A stretch of 64,000 nucleotides of DNA from NCBI RefSeq assembly GCF_902497745.1, contig NZ_CABVHJ010000008.1:202929-266928 (forward strand), read 5' to 3'. This DNA is from Pseudomonas fluorescens. GTDB taxonomy: Bacteria; Pseudomonadota; Gammaproteobacteria; Pseudomonadales; Pseudomonadaceae. Below, one piece after another: positions 41,671 through 50,104 of this stretch. Within the stretch, counting starts at the first letter, position 1; every line of letters begins with the position of its first letter. The notes under the pieces were generated by a model. That model had not been told where the DNA came from and made no database searches. It worked only from the letters and a program-made list of their open reading frames with translations. The position numbers and the translations under genes were made by a program.

Positions 41671-41791
41671 GGTAGGCAACGCTTGATTCATATGCCTGGC
41701 GCTGTTCATGGCTCCACTCATGATCATGCTCCGCTAGAGAAAGCGCCATCGAGTCCAGGCACTTGAGCAATTCTGATTTGTCCTTATCCAT
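41630..41791 (-). CDS. Small acidic protein, 53 aa
   Basis: A reading of 53 codons starts MDKDKSELLKCLDSMALSLA, with GGAGA 6 nt upstream. Its ATG lies 1 nt after the stop of the tail K gene (TAA-A-ATG), so it is likely translated by coupling. The body is helical (EHDHEWSHEQRQAYESSVAY). It overlaps the 3' end of the plus-strand HTH gene by 41 nt. The function is unknown. Confidence 0.6.
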   Translation of the reverse strand: MDKDKSELLKCLDSMALSLAEHDHEWSHEQRQAYESSVAYLTSGDCKETGSSV

Positions 41792-41792
41792 T

Positions 41793-42578
41793 TTAGTTCT
41801 CCTGCGGCCCAGCCGCGTTATGTGACTGTGAATCTTTGTGCCTGAGAATCAGGCGCATGCGGTCGAGCCAAGGACCGCCGAAGACAATGACCTCAGATGG
41901 CCTGCCGTACAGGTGGTGCAGCAGGAACGGCCCGGGGCCGAACGTTGCAGCGTCCTCACCTGGAAGCGCAGGATCAGTGCCGAGGAATATCCCGGCGTGG
42001 TTTGGGTAAAAGGTGCGCCCCACTTCCATCACGATCATGTCGCCGCGCTGCGGCTGGTCGACGCGGTAGAAGCCGGCTGCCTCGTAGTTCGCTTCGTAGA
42101 GGCTGGTGCTGTCCTTGCTTTCCCACCAGCCATCGGCGCGCTTGAACGCTTCGAACTCAAGCCCCCACTCGCGCTTGTACCAGTCCGCGCAGACCTGCCA
42201 ACAGTCCCAGGCCCCGTGCACAAATGGCCGCTTCAGCAGCGGCACCTCGCCGGTCGGGACGATGGTGCGCAGATCTCCCTCGGGCCAGCTCAGAATGTGC
42301 CAAGGCATCGCCGTCGCTTCGCACATCGCAAGGTCGCGCGGTGATGGCCTGCTGGTTGCGTCCGGATGCGAATGCACCACGCCGATCACTTCGCCGACGT
42401 CCTCAGCTGCGGCGTACTGCTCGGGGTCGATCCGGAACTCTTCGTTCGGCTCGGTCGCGACGTTGATGCAGGGGAAGTATTGTTGCTTGCGACCGATCGC
42501 CAGCAGAAGCCCGCAGCACTCTTTCGGGTACTCGGCTGCCGCGTGTGCCTGGATCGCGTTGAGAATGTGTTTGCGCAT
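41793..42578 (-). CDS. Tail protein K, MPN/JAMM plus NlpC/P60 peptidase
   Basis: The 261-aa protein has two peptidase domains, as in lambda K. The N-terminal MPN/JAMM domain has the Glu in AAEYPKECCGLLLA and the metal motif GVVHSHPDATSRPSPRD. The C-terminal NlpC/P60 domain has the catalytic Cys in VHGAWDCWQVCADWYKREW and the His in NHAGIFLG. It is a tail-tip component that may cut peptidoglycan on entry. It is separated from L by the HNH-type gene and from I by the small-gene block. Confidence 0.9.
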   Translation of the reverse strand: MRKHILNAIQAHAAAEYPKECCGLLLAIGRKQQYFPCINVATEPNEEFRIDPEQYAAAEDVGEVIGVVHSHPDATSRPSPRDLAMCEATAMPWHILSWPEGDLRTIVPTGEVPLLKRPFVHGAWDCWQVCADWYKREWGLEFEAFKRADGWWESKDSTSLYEANYEAAGFYRVDQPQRGDMIVMEVGRTFYPNHAGIFLGTDPALPGEDAATFGPGPFLLHHLYGRPSEVIVFGGPWLDRMRLILRHKDSQSHNAAGPQEN

Positions 42579-42595
42579 TTATTCTCACCCAACAA

Positions 42596-42617
42596 AAAGG
42601 GCGCCGAAGCGCCCTTT
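42596..42617 (-). terminator. Terminator of the HNH-type gene
   Basis: The minus strand reads AAAGGGCGC-TTCG-GCGCCCTTT followed by further T residues. It starts 2 nt after the stop of the gene at 42619, so this gene carries its own transcription stop inside the tail operon. Confidence 0.9.
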
Positions 42618-42618
42618 A

Positions 42619-43401
42619 CTAATTTGGAGTTTTCTTTGATATCGGTGGCCTGAGCACATCTGCACCCACAAGCCCTGCGTTCATTCTGTTGCGAATGGTC
42701 TTGCGTGTCACTCCAGCAACTGCAGCCCAATCGACTAGCGTCTTCTCAACACCATCAATTATCAGCGTGGCGTTGTGCTCTCTCACAGGCTTAGAACTTG
42801 CCTCGTCAACGGTTAGACCAGCTTTTAGTCGGTTGTATAGGGTCGACTCCTTCATCCCGGTATCGCGCCAAACTCCAGCGAGATGCTTTATAACACCTTG
42901 ATGGTTCACCATCGCGTTATTGCGCTTGTGCTCGCCTTGGCCCATCGCGTCGGTCCAGCGACAATTGTCGGGCGTGTAGTCACCGTTCTCGTCAATTCGA
43001 TCGATACTCTGACCTTTCTGCTTTTCGCCCATCCCAGCGATAAAACCAGCGACTTCCTGCCAGTCTTCACAAACCTGGATTCCGCGGCCTCCGTAATCTG
43101 GATAGTCCTTACTAAGCGGGTTGTAGCAGCGGTCCATCATCGCCTTCCACGTACCGTAGGCTGAGTGCCCGTGCAATCCATGGATGGTGTGAGTTTCGAT
43201 TACGCGCTTTTTATTGTAGCAACCACATGATACCTGTATCCCGCACACAAGCGCGCTTCGCTGGACTACTCGCGATTCTCCGCAATCGCAAATGCAGTTC
43301 CACAAGCTGGTTTTGTATGGTCTGTCGTTCGGTTGCTTGCTTTCGACTGTGAGGTTGCCAAATCGCAATCCCACTAGGTCTGATGGATATTTTACTTTCA
43401 C
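42619..43401 (-). CDS. Free-standing HNH/AP2-type homing endonuclease candidate
   Basis: The GTG start at 43401 follows AGGGG at about 8 nt. The 260-aa protein has an N-terminal Cys motif (WNCICDCGESRVV to VSCGCYNK). The widespread mobile-phage core follows: GHSAYGTWKAMMDRCYNP, YGGRGIQVCEDWQEVAGFIA, SIDRIDENGDYTPDNCRW. The C-terminal part holds two HTH-like repeats (MKESTLYNRLKAGLTVDEAS and TRKTIRNRMNAGL). Such genes spread as homing endonucleases. It separates tail genes L and K and has non-coding flanks. Confidence 0.8.
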   Translation of the reverse strand: MKVKYPSDLVGLRFGNLTVESKQPNDRPYKTSLWNCICDCGESRVVQRSALVCGIQVSCGCYNKKRVIETHTIHGLHGHSAYGTWKAMMDRCYNPLSKDYPDYGGRGIQVCEDWQEVAGFIAGMGEKQKGQSIDRIDENGDYTPDNCRWTDAMGQGEHKRNNAMVNHQGVIKHLAGVWRDTGMKESTLYNRLKAGLTVDEASSKPVREHNATLIIDGVEKTLVDWAAVAGVTRKTIRNRMNAGLVGADVLRPPISKKTPN

Positions 43402-43495
43402 TTCACACCCCTACAGCATGAACCCTAAATGTGGGAGTGGCAGACCGGTTAGGGGCCGGCTTTTCGGGAGCTACCCTAGCCACAAAGGCATTCTA

Positions 43496-44245
43496 CTATG
43501 ATCTTGCCACGAGACTCACAGCGGGAAATCCACCGAACGGCAGCGGATTGCCCTCGCCGAAGCGCGGTATGCAGCCCTTGCCCAACGTGGCGTCGCACTC
43601 GTCCAGTTCCGGGTTGTCGGTAACGACGCCGTCCTTGGTCACGTACGGGCCGGTGTATCCACAGTTCGGCCCACGGTAGCCACCGGTGAGGCACCAGTGG
43701 CACAGCGTAGTGGCCTGCCGGCCGATGGACTCGTTACCGACGTCGCCCGGGCTGGCCAATTCCCAACTGACGTTCTCCCCGTCCTCGTTCGTTTTCTGGT
43801 CGATGTACCAGACCTCGATCGTCTCTTGGGTAGGGTCGGCCGTTGGGTTGCCGGCCGGGAAGTTCGCCGCGTCGAGGTAACTGCCGAGCGTATGGCGCAT
43901 CGTCAGCTTGAACTCGAGCAGATCCTCGAACGCCAGACATAGCGCAGTGATGCGCCCGTTGACGTTACCCACTGACAATGTCGGCCGGACCGCCGTGCCG
44001 TCGCCGTTCGACTCGATGCCGTCGATCTGCATCGGCCAGGCGCTGTACTCGTTGCCCTGCCAGTAGATAGCTTTCGCCGGCAGTTGATCGGCATCGGCGC
44101 CTGCAGCGATCAGCTCGGCCGAAGTGTGCGGTATCGCGTGCCCGTGAAAGCGCAGAACATCCGCCCCGTAGTCCGTGCCGTCCAATTCAAAGAGCAGCAC
44201 TTCGCTGCCAGGTTCAAGCACCTGGATGTCACTGATCAGCGGCAT
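43496..44245 (-). CDS. Minor tail protein L
   Basis: The 249-aa protein follows the lambda L family: an N-terminal beta domain (EVLLFELDGTDYGADVLRFH), and a C-terminal Cys cluster that in lambda holds an iron-sulfur cluster (TLCHWCLTGGYRGPNCGYTG, DECDATLGKGC). It links the tail tip with the tape-measure end. It lies 9 nt after M. Downstream, 43402-43495 is non-coding before the inserted HNH-type gene. Confidence 0.87.
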   Translation of the reverse strand: MPLISDIQVLEPGSEVLLFELDGTDYGADVLRFHGHAIPHTSAELIAAGADADQLPAKAIYWQGNEYSAWPMQIDGIESNGDGTAVRPTLSVGNVNGRITALCLAFEDLLEFKLTMRHTLGSYLDAANFPAGNPTADPTQETIEVWYIDQKTNEDGENVSWELASPGDVGNESIGRQATTLCHWCLTGGYRGPNCGYTGPYVTKDGVVTDNPELDECDATLGKGCIPRFGEGNPLPFGGFPAVSLVARS

Positions 44246-44254
44246 GATTGCCCC

Positions 44255-44593
44255 TCATGGTTTGAATGCCCGCTCGAACGTGGCGGTGAGTTTGAAGACC
44301 TCACCGCCCATTGGTGTGGGAGCGGGATTTTTGCAGGTGAACAGTCCGAGTTCGCCGAGCGGCGTTGTCCAGAGAAACGCTTTTGCCCCGGCGTGTCTAT
44401 CGAGGAACGCCATGATCTGCTGCACCTTGGCCTTGTGCCCGACGCAGGTGATTGGATAGGAGTCCTCTTTGTTGTTCGGGCCGTCGCCGACGTTCTGCGC
44501 GTAGCCGTTGCCGAACTTCGAGGTGCGCACCCGATAATTGATATCGGGTGTTTCCCCGCGCTGGGTTGGCCAGGTGAATTTCTCGATGGCCAT
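44255..44593 (-). CDS. Minor tail protein M
   Basis: The ATG at 44593 (MAIEKFTWPTQRGETPDINY) is chosen because GGGAGG lies 5-6 nt upstream and because it overlaps the tape-measure stop (TAATG). The 112-aa protein matches the lambda M family (RTSKFGNGYAQNVGDGPNNK, FLWTTPLGELGLFTCKNP). It acts in tail-tip assembly. Confidence 0.87.
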   Translation of the reverse strand: MAIEKFTWPTQRGETPDINYRVRTSKFGNGYAQNVGDGPNNKEDSYPITCVGHKAKVQQIMAFLDRHAGAKAFLWTTPLGELGLFTCKNPAPTPMGGEVFKLTATFERAFKP

Positions 44594-47500
44594 TAGGCCC
44601 TCCCATTTGCATTTCGGAAGCTGGTACCGCCCGCACGCCAAGAGTCAGCAACGGCTTTCTCGGCCACGGCCTGCATTTGCGACTGTAGGTTTTTGGAAAG
44701 CGCTTGTTGGTCGATCTGCATGCCTTCGGAGCTGCGATCCTCGGTCACCACCGTGACCGGCGCGCTGATGCTGATTGCAGTCCCGGAACCACCGCCAGCC
44801 GCGAGAACACCCAGCTTGCCGCTGGAAGTCCGGGTCAACGGCATGATCGCCTCCGGCCCCGCCTCACCCATGACACCCGCCCGGCCTCCGGCCATCCCGA
44901 AGGCGGTCGGCGCGCTGACAATGCTGTTGGTAAAGGCGCCGCCGTTGGCGAACATCTGCACACCCGACGACCATGCACCGCCGAGAGCCTGCGGGAAGTA
45001 AGTGTTGGAGTAACCTGCCGAGGATGCGCCGAGATTTGACGACGTCGCGCCCGCTGATCCAGCCGCCAGCCCATTACCGCCACCGCCGCCAGTGAAGTAA
45101 CTAGTGGCGGCACCCACGAGGCTGCTCAGCAGCGCCGAGCTGGCCTGCCGGGTCGCGATCCGCGCCATGTCCGCCAAAATCGACTTGGTGAAGTCAGCAA
45201 ACGACAGCTTCCCCGTCATGGCGAAGTTGACGACCGCGTCTTCCATCGAGCTGAAGGCATTGCCGAACAGGGTTTTCGTCTGGCCGGCAATGTTGCTCGC
45301 CGAGTCTAGATAGTTGGCCCAGGCCGATGTCGCGCCCTTGGTCCAATCACCCTGCGCCGCCTCAACATCCGCGTAGTTCTGCCGGATCTGATCGGTTGCG
45401 GCCTTGTTCGCATCGGCGAGAGCCTGCGACTTACGGGCGAACTCCTCCTCCGACATATTCCGCGACGGGTCGGACTTCTGATTTGCCAGTTCCAGCGACT
45501 GCTGTGCGAACCGATCCTGCTGGCTGTTCAACTCACTGTTGAGCGCGTTCTGGCGATCGCCCTGTCCAACACCAAGCACTGCGCGCTGCCCTGCCAGCTC
45601 CAGTGCGCGCTGCTGCTGAGCCAACGCCTGAACGTAGGTCGTGATCGCCCGCTCTTGCCGGGCAAGGCGGCCGGTTTCATTCGTGGCCAGTACCTCGAGC
45701 TGGCTGTCCGCGTCCTTCTGCGCTTTGACCATGCCCGCGTGCGCGTCGGCGATCTTCTGATCGAGCTGGATGCCTTGCGCGGCAGAAGTGGTCTTCTTCG
45801 CCTTCGCGGCTTCCAGCGCAGCAATCTCCGCCTCGTAGGCTGCAGTCACCTCGTCGCGCTCGTTGCCGATCTGCGCTTCGCGTTTCAGGGCGTAGTCGGC
45901 TTGAGAAACGAGCCCGGCCTTCTGCTCGGCGTCCAGTTCCTTCTGGGCGTTTTTGTACTCTTCGCTGATGGCTGCGAGGTTGTTTTTGGCGTTGTTGAAA
46001 CTGGTCAGATCAACCTGCGATCCAGCCGCTTTCGAATCCTTGAACTGGTCGCTGATGTTCGCCAGGTTCTTGTCGATTGCCGCCTGATTCAGGCGTGGGT
46101 CGCTGGGTGCGACCTTGCGGATGTCTTCGAGCTGCCGCTTGTATTCCTTGATCGCGTCGGTACGTTTTTGCTCATTCGTCCACGCTGATTTGGTGAGTGC
46201 GTCGACCTTGGCCATTGAGGAGACGGCATCGCCCTGAGCTTTCGCCTGCTCTCCTTGCCATTTGGCGATATCCGCTTCAGCAGCTTTCTGGTCCTCCAGC
46301 ATGTTGAGACGATTCTGGTAGAGATCAATCATCTCCTGCTTGTTCTGGAACAGGCCGACATTGCCTGCCTGAGCGCTCGCCAAGTCGCGCTGGGCTTGCT
46401 CGATATCGGCGCCGATATCGCTGCGCCCGATATTCTTCAATCCATCAGCAGCCCGAGCAACGGCGTTGTAGCCCTTCTCCCAGAAACTCAGATTCTCGAG
46501 GATTCGCGGTGTGCGCTCGTTGATTGCATCAGCGAACGACTCGGTGGCCAGCTTCACGGCGCCGGCATGGTCGCCCTGCTTCTCCAGCGCGGTGATTTGC
46601 GAATAAACCGACGCGGTCAGGTAGTGGTATTGCTCGTTCAGTGCGGCAGAGGCTTTTACCGGGTCGTCGGCGAGCTTGGCGAACTCCGCTACCGTCTCGG
46701 TTACGGCCTTGCCAGTCGCTTCCTGCATCGAAACAGCGGCCTGAGTGATTCCGGTGAAGCTCTCGCCGGCGATCTTGCCATTGTCGGCCAGCAGAGCCAG
46801 CACTGCGGCGGCCTGACCAGTGGTGCCAACGGTTGCGCTGACCTGGCGAGCCATGTCGCCCAATTGCCCGGCACTCACACCTGCGTAGTTGCCGGTCAGG
46901 ATCAGCGATTTGTTGTAGCTATCCTGCTCCTCGCTGCCCCTGTAGAAAGCGTATGCCAGCCCACCTACGGCAGCGGTGGCGAGCGCAAGCGGACCAAGAA
47001 TTGCGAGCAGTCCCGCCGCACCCTCACCCGCACCAGCGCCCAATTGTGCGACTGCGCGAACGCCGCTACCCCAGTCACCCGAAGACAGTGCATTCCCCAG
47101 TTGCACGACGTTTTCCTGCGCTTGGCGAGTGCCGAGGCGCAGCTTGTCGAAGCCGGTGGTGGTTTTGTTGAGTTTGTCGTAGTCCTTATCGATCTTGCTC
47201 AGGGCGGTGTTGTACTCGTCCTGACTGATTCGGCCGGCGTCCAGATGCTTGCCCAATTGCTCGACCTGGGTGTCCAGCTTCGCCAGTGCGGCGCGGGCCG
47301 GGTCAATGGCGCCCAACAGGCTGTTCAGTGCCTTCTGCTCATCCATGGTCGACTTGGCCAGCGCTACTTGCTGCTTGTCTAGCTGCGCCGAGATCTTCGC
47401 GGCCTCAGCCTCGCCATAGGCGCCGGTCTTGGTCAGCTTCGCCAACGCATCGCGCTGTTTGGCAAGGTCCTGTGTGGTCTTGGCGTTGGTAGAAAGCGAT

Positions 47501-47643
47501 TTCTCCAGCGCCTGCATTTCGTTCATCAGCGAAACGGCGGACTGCTCGGCCCGGCCGCCGGCCTTCGCCATTTCATCCAGGCTGGTTTTTGCCTCGATCG
47601 CATCGGCCGAGTCGATCTTTATGCCGAGTTCGGAAATGTTCAT
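44593..47643 (-). CDS. Tail tape measure protein
   Basis: This 1016-aa protein sets tail length and enters the cell ahead of the DNA. The N-terminal lambda-type segment is SELGIKIDSADAIEAKTSLD. Long coiled coils follow, and around residues 205-245 lies a hydrophobic part (GLLAILGPLALATAAVGGLA). The C-terminal region of the H family reads LSFADFTKSILADMARIATR and then a Gly-rich stretch. The length predicts a tail of about 150 nm by the usual 1.5 Angstrom per residue rule. Confidence 0.93.
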   Translation of the reverse strand: MNISELGIKIDSADAIEAKTSLDEMAKAGGRAEQSAVSLMNEMQALEKSLSTNAKTTQDLAKQRDALAKLTKTGAYGEAEAAKISAQLDKQQVALAKSTMDEQKALNSLLGAIDPARAALAKLDTQVEQLGKHLDAGRISQDEYNTALSKIDKDYDKLNKTTTGFDKLRLGTRQAQENVVQLGNALSSGDWGSGVRAVAQLGAGAGEGAAGLLAILGPLALATAAVGGLAYAFYRGSEEQDSYNKSLILTGNYAGVSAGQLGDMARQVSATVGTTGQAAAVLALLADNGKIAGESFTGITQAAVSMQEATGKAVTETVAEFAKLADDPVKASAALNEQYHYLTASVYSQITALEKQGDHAGAVKLATESFADAINERTPRILENLSFWEKGYNAVARAADGLKNIGRSDIGADIEQAQRDLASAQAGNVGLFQNKQEMIDLYQNRLNMLEDQKAAEADIAKWQGEQAKAQGDAVSSMAKVDALTKSAWTNEQKRTDAIKEYKRQLEDIRKVAPSDPRLNQAAIDKNLANISDQFKDSKAAGSQVDLTSFNNAKNNLAAISEEYKNAQKELDAEQKAGLVSQADYALKREAQIGNERDEVTAAYEAEIAALEAAKAKKTTSAAQGIQLDQKIADAHAGMVKAQKDADSQLEVLATNETGRLARQERAITTYVQALAQQQRALELAGQRAVLGVGQGDRQNALNSELNSQQDRFAQQSLELANQKSDPSRNMSEEEFARKSQALADANKAATDQIRQNYADVEAAQGDWTKGATSAWANYLDSASNIAGQTKTLFGNAFSSMEDAVVNFAMTGKLSFADFTKSILADMARIATRQASSALLSSLVGAATSYFTGGGGGNGLAAGSAGATSSNLGASSAGYSNTYFPQALGGAWSSGVQMFANGGAFTNSIVSAPTAFGMAGGRAGVMGEAGPEAIMPLTRTSSGKLGVLAAGGGSGTAISISAPVTVVTEDRSSEGMQIDQQALSKNLQSQMQAVAEKAVADSWRAGGTSFRNANGRA

Positions 47644-47670
47644 CGACTCACCTTGAATAAATGCCCGTGC

Positions 47671-48066
47671 TTACGGGCTGTTTTCCCTTTCCTCCGCCAT
47701 AACGCGCAGGGCTTCGCCTTCCAGCACCTGCAGGTCAGGAAAGATTTCAGCGAGTTTCTTTTTCTTGATGCCAAGGAAGCCGGCAACGTCTCGGATGCAG
47801 TTGTAATCGAGGCCGATGGCTCCACCGGTGCCGACCCGCCACTGCGTGGACATTCGGTTGAACAAGATAAAGGCCGGCCAGTTGCATGGCCAGACCTCTA
47901 CATCGTCACCGGACAAATCGGCAGCCGTCAGCCCGAGGATTGCCAACTGCTCAGCAGATGGTCCGCTTTCGTACAACGCTGCGGCTGCCGCCCTCAGTTT
48001 CCCAAACGGGCCTGATTGAATGCGCTCTGATAGGCATTCACTACCGCTTCGGCAGTACCCTTGCAC
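47671..48066 (-). CDS. GT extension of the tail assembly chaperone (-1 frame)
   Basis: This frame is expressed as the C-terminal part of a G-T fusion after a -1 slip at 47997-48003. The part translated after the slip starts LRAAAAALYESGPSAEQLAI and is about 108 aa, giving a fusion of about 234 aa. It matches the DUF1799-type phage protein (WPAFILFNRMSTQWRVGTGG, LDYNCIRDVAGFLGIKKKKL). The ATG at 48066 has no clear ribosome site, which also favours frameshifting. GT binds the tape measure during tail assembly. Confidence 0.85.
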   Translation of the reverse strand: MQGYCRSGSECLSERIQSGPFGKLRAAAAALYESGPSAEQLAILGLTAADLSGDDVEVWPCNWPAFILFNRMSTQWRVGTGGAIGLDYNCIRDVAGFLGIKKKKLAEIFPDLQVLEGEALRVMAEERENSP

Positions 48067-48374
48067 GACTTCACAAGGGCAAGGATGCTCTTGTCGTCGA
48101 ACTTGTCATCGAAGCCCCAGCCCGCGACCAGATCCTTGATCTGCTGCACCTGATACTCGGTTTCGGCAGCAACGACTTCTGACAATGTGGTGCTTTCCCC
48201 GAATCCCTCGCGCATTTCCTTCGCTTTGAGGTTCCACTCGTCGAAGAGCGCGGCGAGTGCCGGGCGATCGCGATACTTGAAGGTGAACTCGATTGCCTCG
48301 GGCTCACACCCGACGATAGGTATGTGCACGAGAGCCTTGAACGTAGGGTTCTGAGCGATCCTGATCTTTGCCAT
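47994..48374 (-). CDS. Tail assembly chaperone G
   Basis: The 126-aa zero-frame product begins AKIRIAQNPTFKALVHIPIV and contains FTFKYRDRPALAALFDEWNL, as in lambda-like tail assembly chaperones. It ends TTG-GGA-AAC-TGA, so the stop follows directly on the slippery heptamer. The excess of G over GT is important for tail assembly in lambda-like phages. Confidence 0.88.
   Translation of the reverse strand: MAKIRIAQNPTFKALVHIPIVGCEPEAIEFTFKYRDRPALAALFDEWNLKAKEMREGFGESTTLSEVVAAETEYQVQQIKDLVAGWGFDDKFDDKSILALVKSCKGTAEAVVNAYQSAFNQARLGN
47997..48003 (-). promoter_or_regulatory. Programmed -1 frameshift site GGGAAAC
   Basis: The heptamer G-GGA-AAC is in the X-XXY-YYZ phase relative to the G frame. 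It is directly followed by TGA, and the -1 frame downstream is open for about 108 codons. Lambda uses the closely similar GGGAAAG at the same gene border. Confidence 0.9.
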
Positions 48375-48383
48375 GAGAAGTCC

Positions 48384-49043
48384 TTATGCGCCGGCCAGGT
48401 AACGGAGCGAGCGAGCAGAAAGCCCGATGCTGATGGTTCGCGTCATCACGTTGTTACGCTCCATCGTTGGATCAGGAGTGATGCTCACATAACCCGGGTA
48501 GAGGATCTGATCGCCGTTGCGCAACTTCATGCGCACGACGGCCAGCTCTTTGGTGTCGTCGAAGCCCTCGACTGTCTCGACGTATTGAGCGGTCGGCTGA
48601 TCCTCCACCACGATGGTGATCGTGGTCGGGTTGCGGTTGGTTGGAAATTGCTTGTCGTCGTCATCTTCCAGGTAGCCGACAGTTTGGTATTGCTGCTCAC
48701 CGCCGGAGGATGTGAAGGACGTAACTTTCGAGATTTGCGTCCATCCGGACACGGGTATCACTGAGCCAGAACCAGCACCGGCAGTGAATTTGTCGGTGTT
48801 GGTGGTATTGAGACCAGCCAAGGCAAAAGCATCGGCGGTGACGCCGGACGCCTTTACTGCGCGGTCATTGATCAGCGCCCAACCGGAGTTGATCAGCAAA
48901 ACGTCGCCGTTTTCAATGTCGTGCCCTACTGAGGCAGCGACCGGCGGTTTCGCATTGGTCAAAGCAGTGAAAGCGACGGCGGATCCCATAATGCTGGCGA
49001 TCTCCAGCACAGCGCCGTTCGGCAGCGGGAAGCGTGCGGCCAT
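48384..49043 (-). CDS. Major tail tube protein
   Basis: This 219-aa beta-rich protein begins AARFPLPNGAVLEIASIMGS and contains SFTSSGGEQQYQTVGYLEDD and QILYPGYVSITPDPTMERNN. Its place between the tail terminator and the G/GT genes marks it as the tube subunit (lambda V equivalent). Confidence 0.85.
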   Translation of the reverse strand: MAARFPLPNGAVLEIASIMGSAVAFTALTNAKPPVAASVGHDIENGDVLLINSGWALINDRAVKASGVTADAFALAGLNTTNTDKFTAGAGSGSVIPVSGWTQISKVTSFTSSGGEQQYQTVGYLEDDDDKQFPTNRNPTTITIVVEDQPTAQYVETVEGFDDTKELAVVRMKLRNGDQILYPGYVSITPDPTMERNNVMTRTISIGLSARSLRYLAGA

Positions 49044-49082
49044 GGTGTGTTTCCTCTTGAGTGCCCGCCTGACGGCGGTAGG

Positions 49083-49511
49083 TTATGCCCCAGCGGGCGG
49101 TTGGTCTGCGACACCTGCGTAGGTGAAGCTGGCCGGGACCGTATAGGTCGCCGACTCTGTGATGGTTGGCCCCTGATCTACTGGTTCCGTGATGAGGCCA
49201 TCGAACCCGTTGCGGGCCAGTGGCGTGTCTACGCGAAAGAGTCGTGTCAGCTCTTCAACAAGCGTCTCTGCGGTGGCCATGGCCTGGGCAGACGGACAAA
49301 CAATGCTGATTTGATAAACACCGGCGTATTCGTAGGCGTCCCCGCCGAGATAACGGCAAGTGGTGCTGGCTGGAAGCTGAAAGGCCCGGAGATAGGTTTC
49401 AGATGGATTTGGCGTGAATGGCTGATTCGAGTAGGCCACTCGTATTGGACGCGCAGCCGACCATGCGGCCAGCTTCGTTTCGATGGCCTGACGGGCGCGT
49501 GCGTGACTCAT
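49083..49511 (-). CDS. Tail terminator protein
   Basis: The 142-aa protein resembles the DUF4128/lambda U group (SHARARQAIETKLAAWSAAR, PIRVAYSNQPFTPNPSETYL). It should cap the tail tube and stop its growth. It overlaps the preceding gene by 4 nt (ATGA). Confidence 0.78.
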   Translation of the reverse strand: MSHARARQAIETKLAAWSAARPIRVAYSNQPFTPNPSETYLRAFQLPASTTCRYLGGDAYEYAGVYQISIVCPSAQAMATAETLVEELTRLFRVDTPLARNGFDGLITEPVDQGPTITESATYTVPASFTYAGVADQPPAGA

Positions 49512-50104
49512 ACCTGATTGTTCCTGATGGCCTCCTGCACGATCTGCTGGAAGCGAGCCACGGTTACCCGGACCATGCCGCCGGGGGCCTGAGTGGAATG
49601 GCCAAACTCCAGAGGAATCGCATAGGGCAAGTTGTTGATGATGTAAGCCATCTGGCCGGCGGTGAAATCGCTCATCGCAGCAACCAGTGCCGCAGTGGTT
49701 TCGGCGCCGCTCGGGTCTACCTCGTCGAAGGTGACGCTCTCGAGCACGCCCAGCGATATGTGCCAGTTCGCACGGAACCGGCCACCGACGTAGCCCTCTG
49801 GTGCCTTGATGTCCATGCCGTCGTTGATCTTGCGGCCTTTTTTGAGCCTGCCGCCCTTGGTTAGGTTGGCCGGATCACTGCGCAGCGCGCTGTTGTGGTC
49901 GTCGACAGCCTTGTTGTACTGGGTCGCTACAGCGTTCTGCGCCCATATCTCTGGGTTGCCCACGGGAGACATGCGGATCAGGCTGCTGCCGACCTCGATG
50001 ATGATCTCACGCACGCTCGCGTCGATGGCTTCGCTGGTCTGGGCAGCAAACTCGGCAAGACTCAGCGCAAAGCTGCCAGATTGCCCGGCACCCGCCCTAC
50101 TCAT
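49508..50104 (-). CDS. HK97 gp10-like / lambda Z-like tail completion protein
   Basis: The 198-aa protein has a helical start (SLAEFAAQTSEAIDASVREI), the segment SLIRMSPVGNPEIW and the conserved end YIINNLPYAIPLEFGHSTQA. This pattern is found in gp10/Z-like minor tail proteins that join head and tail. It overlaps both neighbours by 4 nt. Confidence 0.8.
   Translation of the reverse strand: MSRAGAGQSGSFALSLAEFAAQTSEAIDASVREIIIEVGSSLIRMSPVGNPEIWAQNAVATQYNKAVDDHNSALRSDPANLTKGGRLKKGRKINDGMDIKAPEGYVGGRFRANWHISLGVLESVTFDEVDPSGAETTAALVAAMSDFTAGQMAYIINNLPYAIPLEFGHSTQAPGGMVRVTVARFQQIVQEAIRNNQV

Noticed and set aside
47671..48066. Independent gene starting at ATG 48066
   Set aside because: The start lacks a ribosome site and the slippery heptamer with adjoining stop explains expression as a -1 extension.
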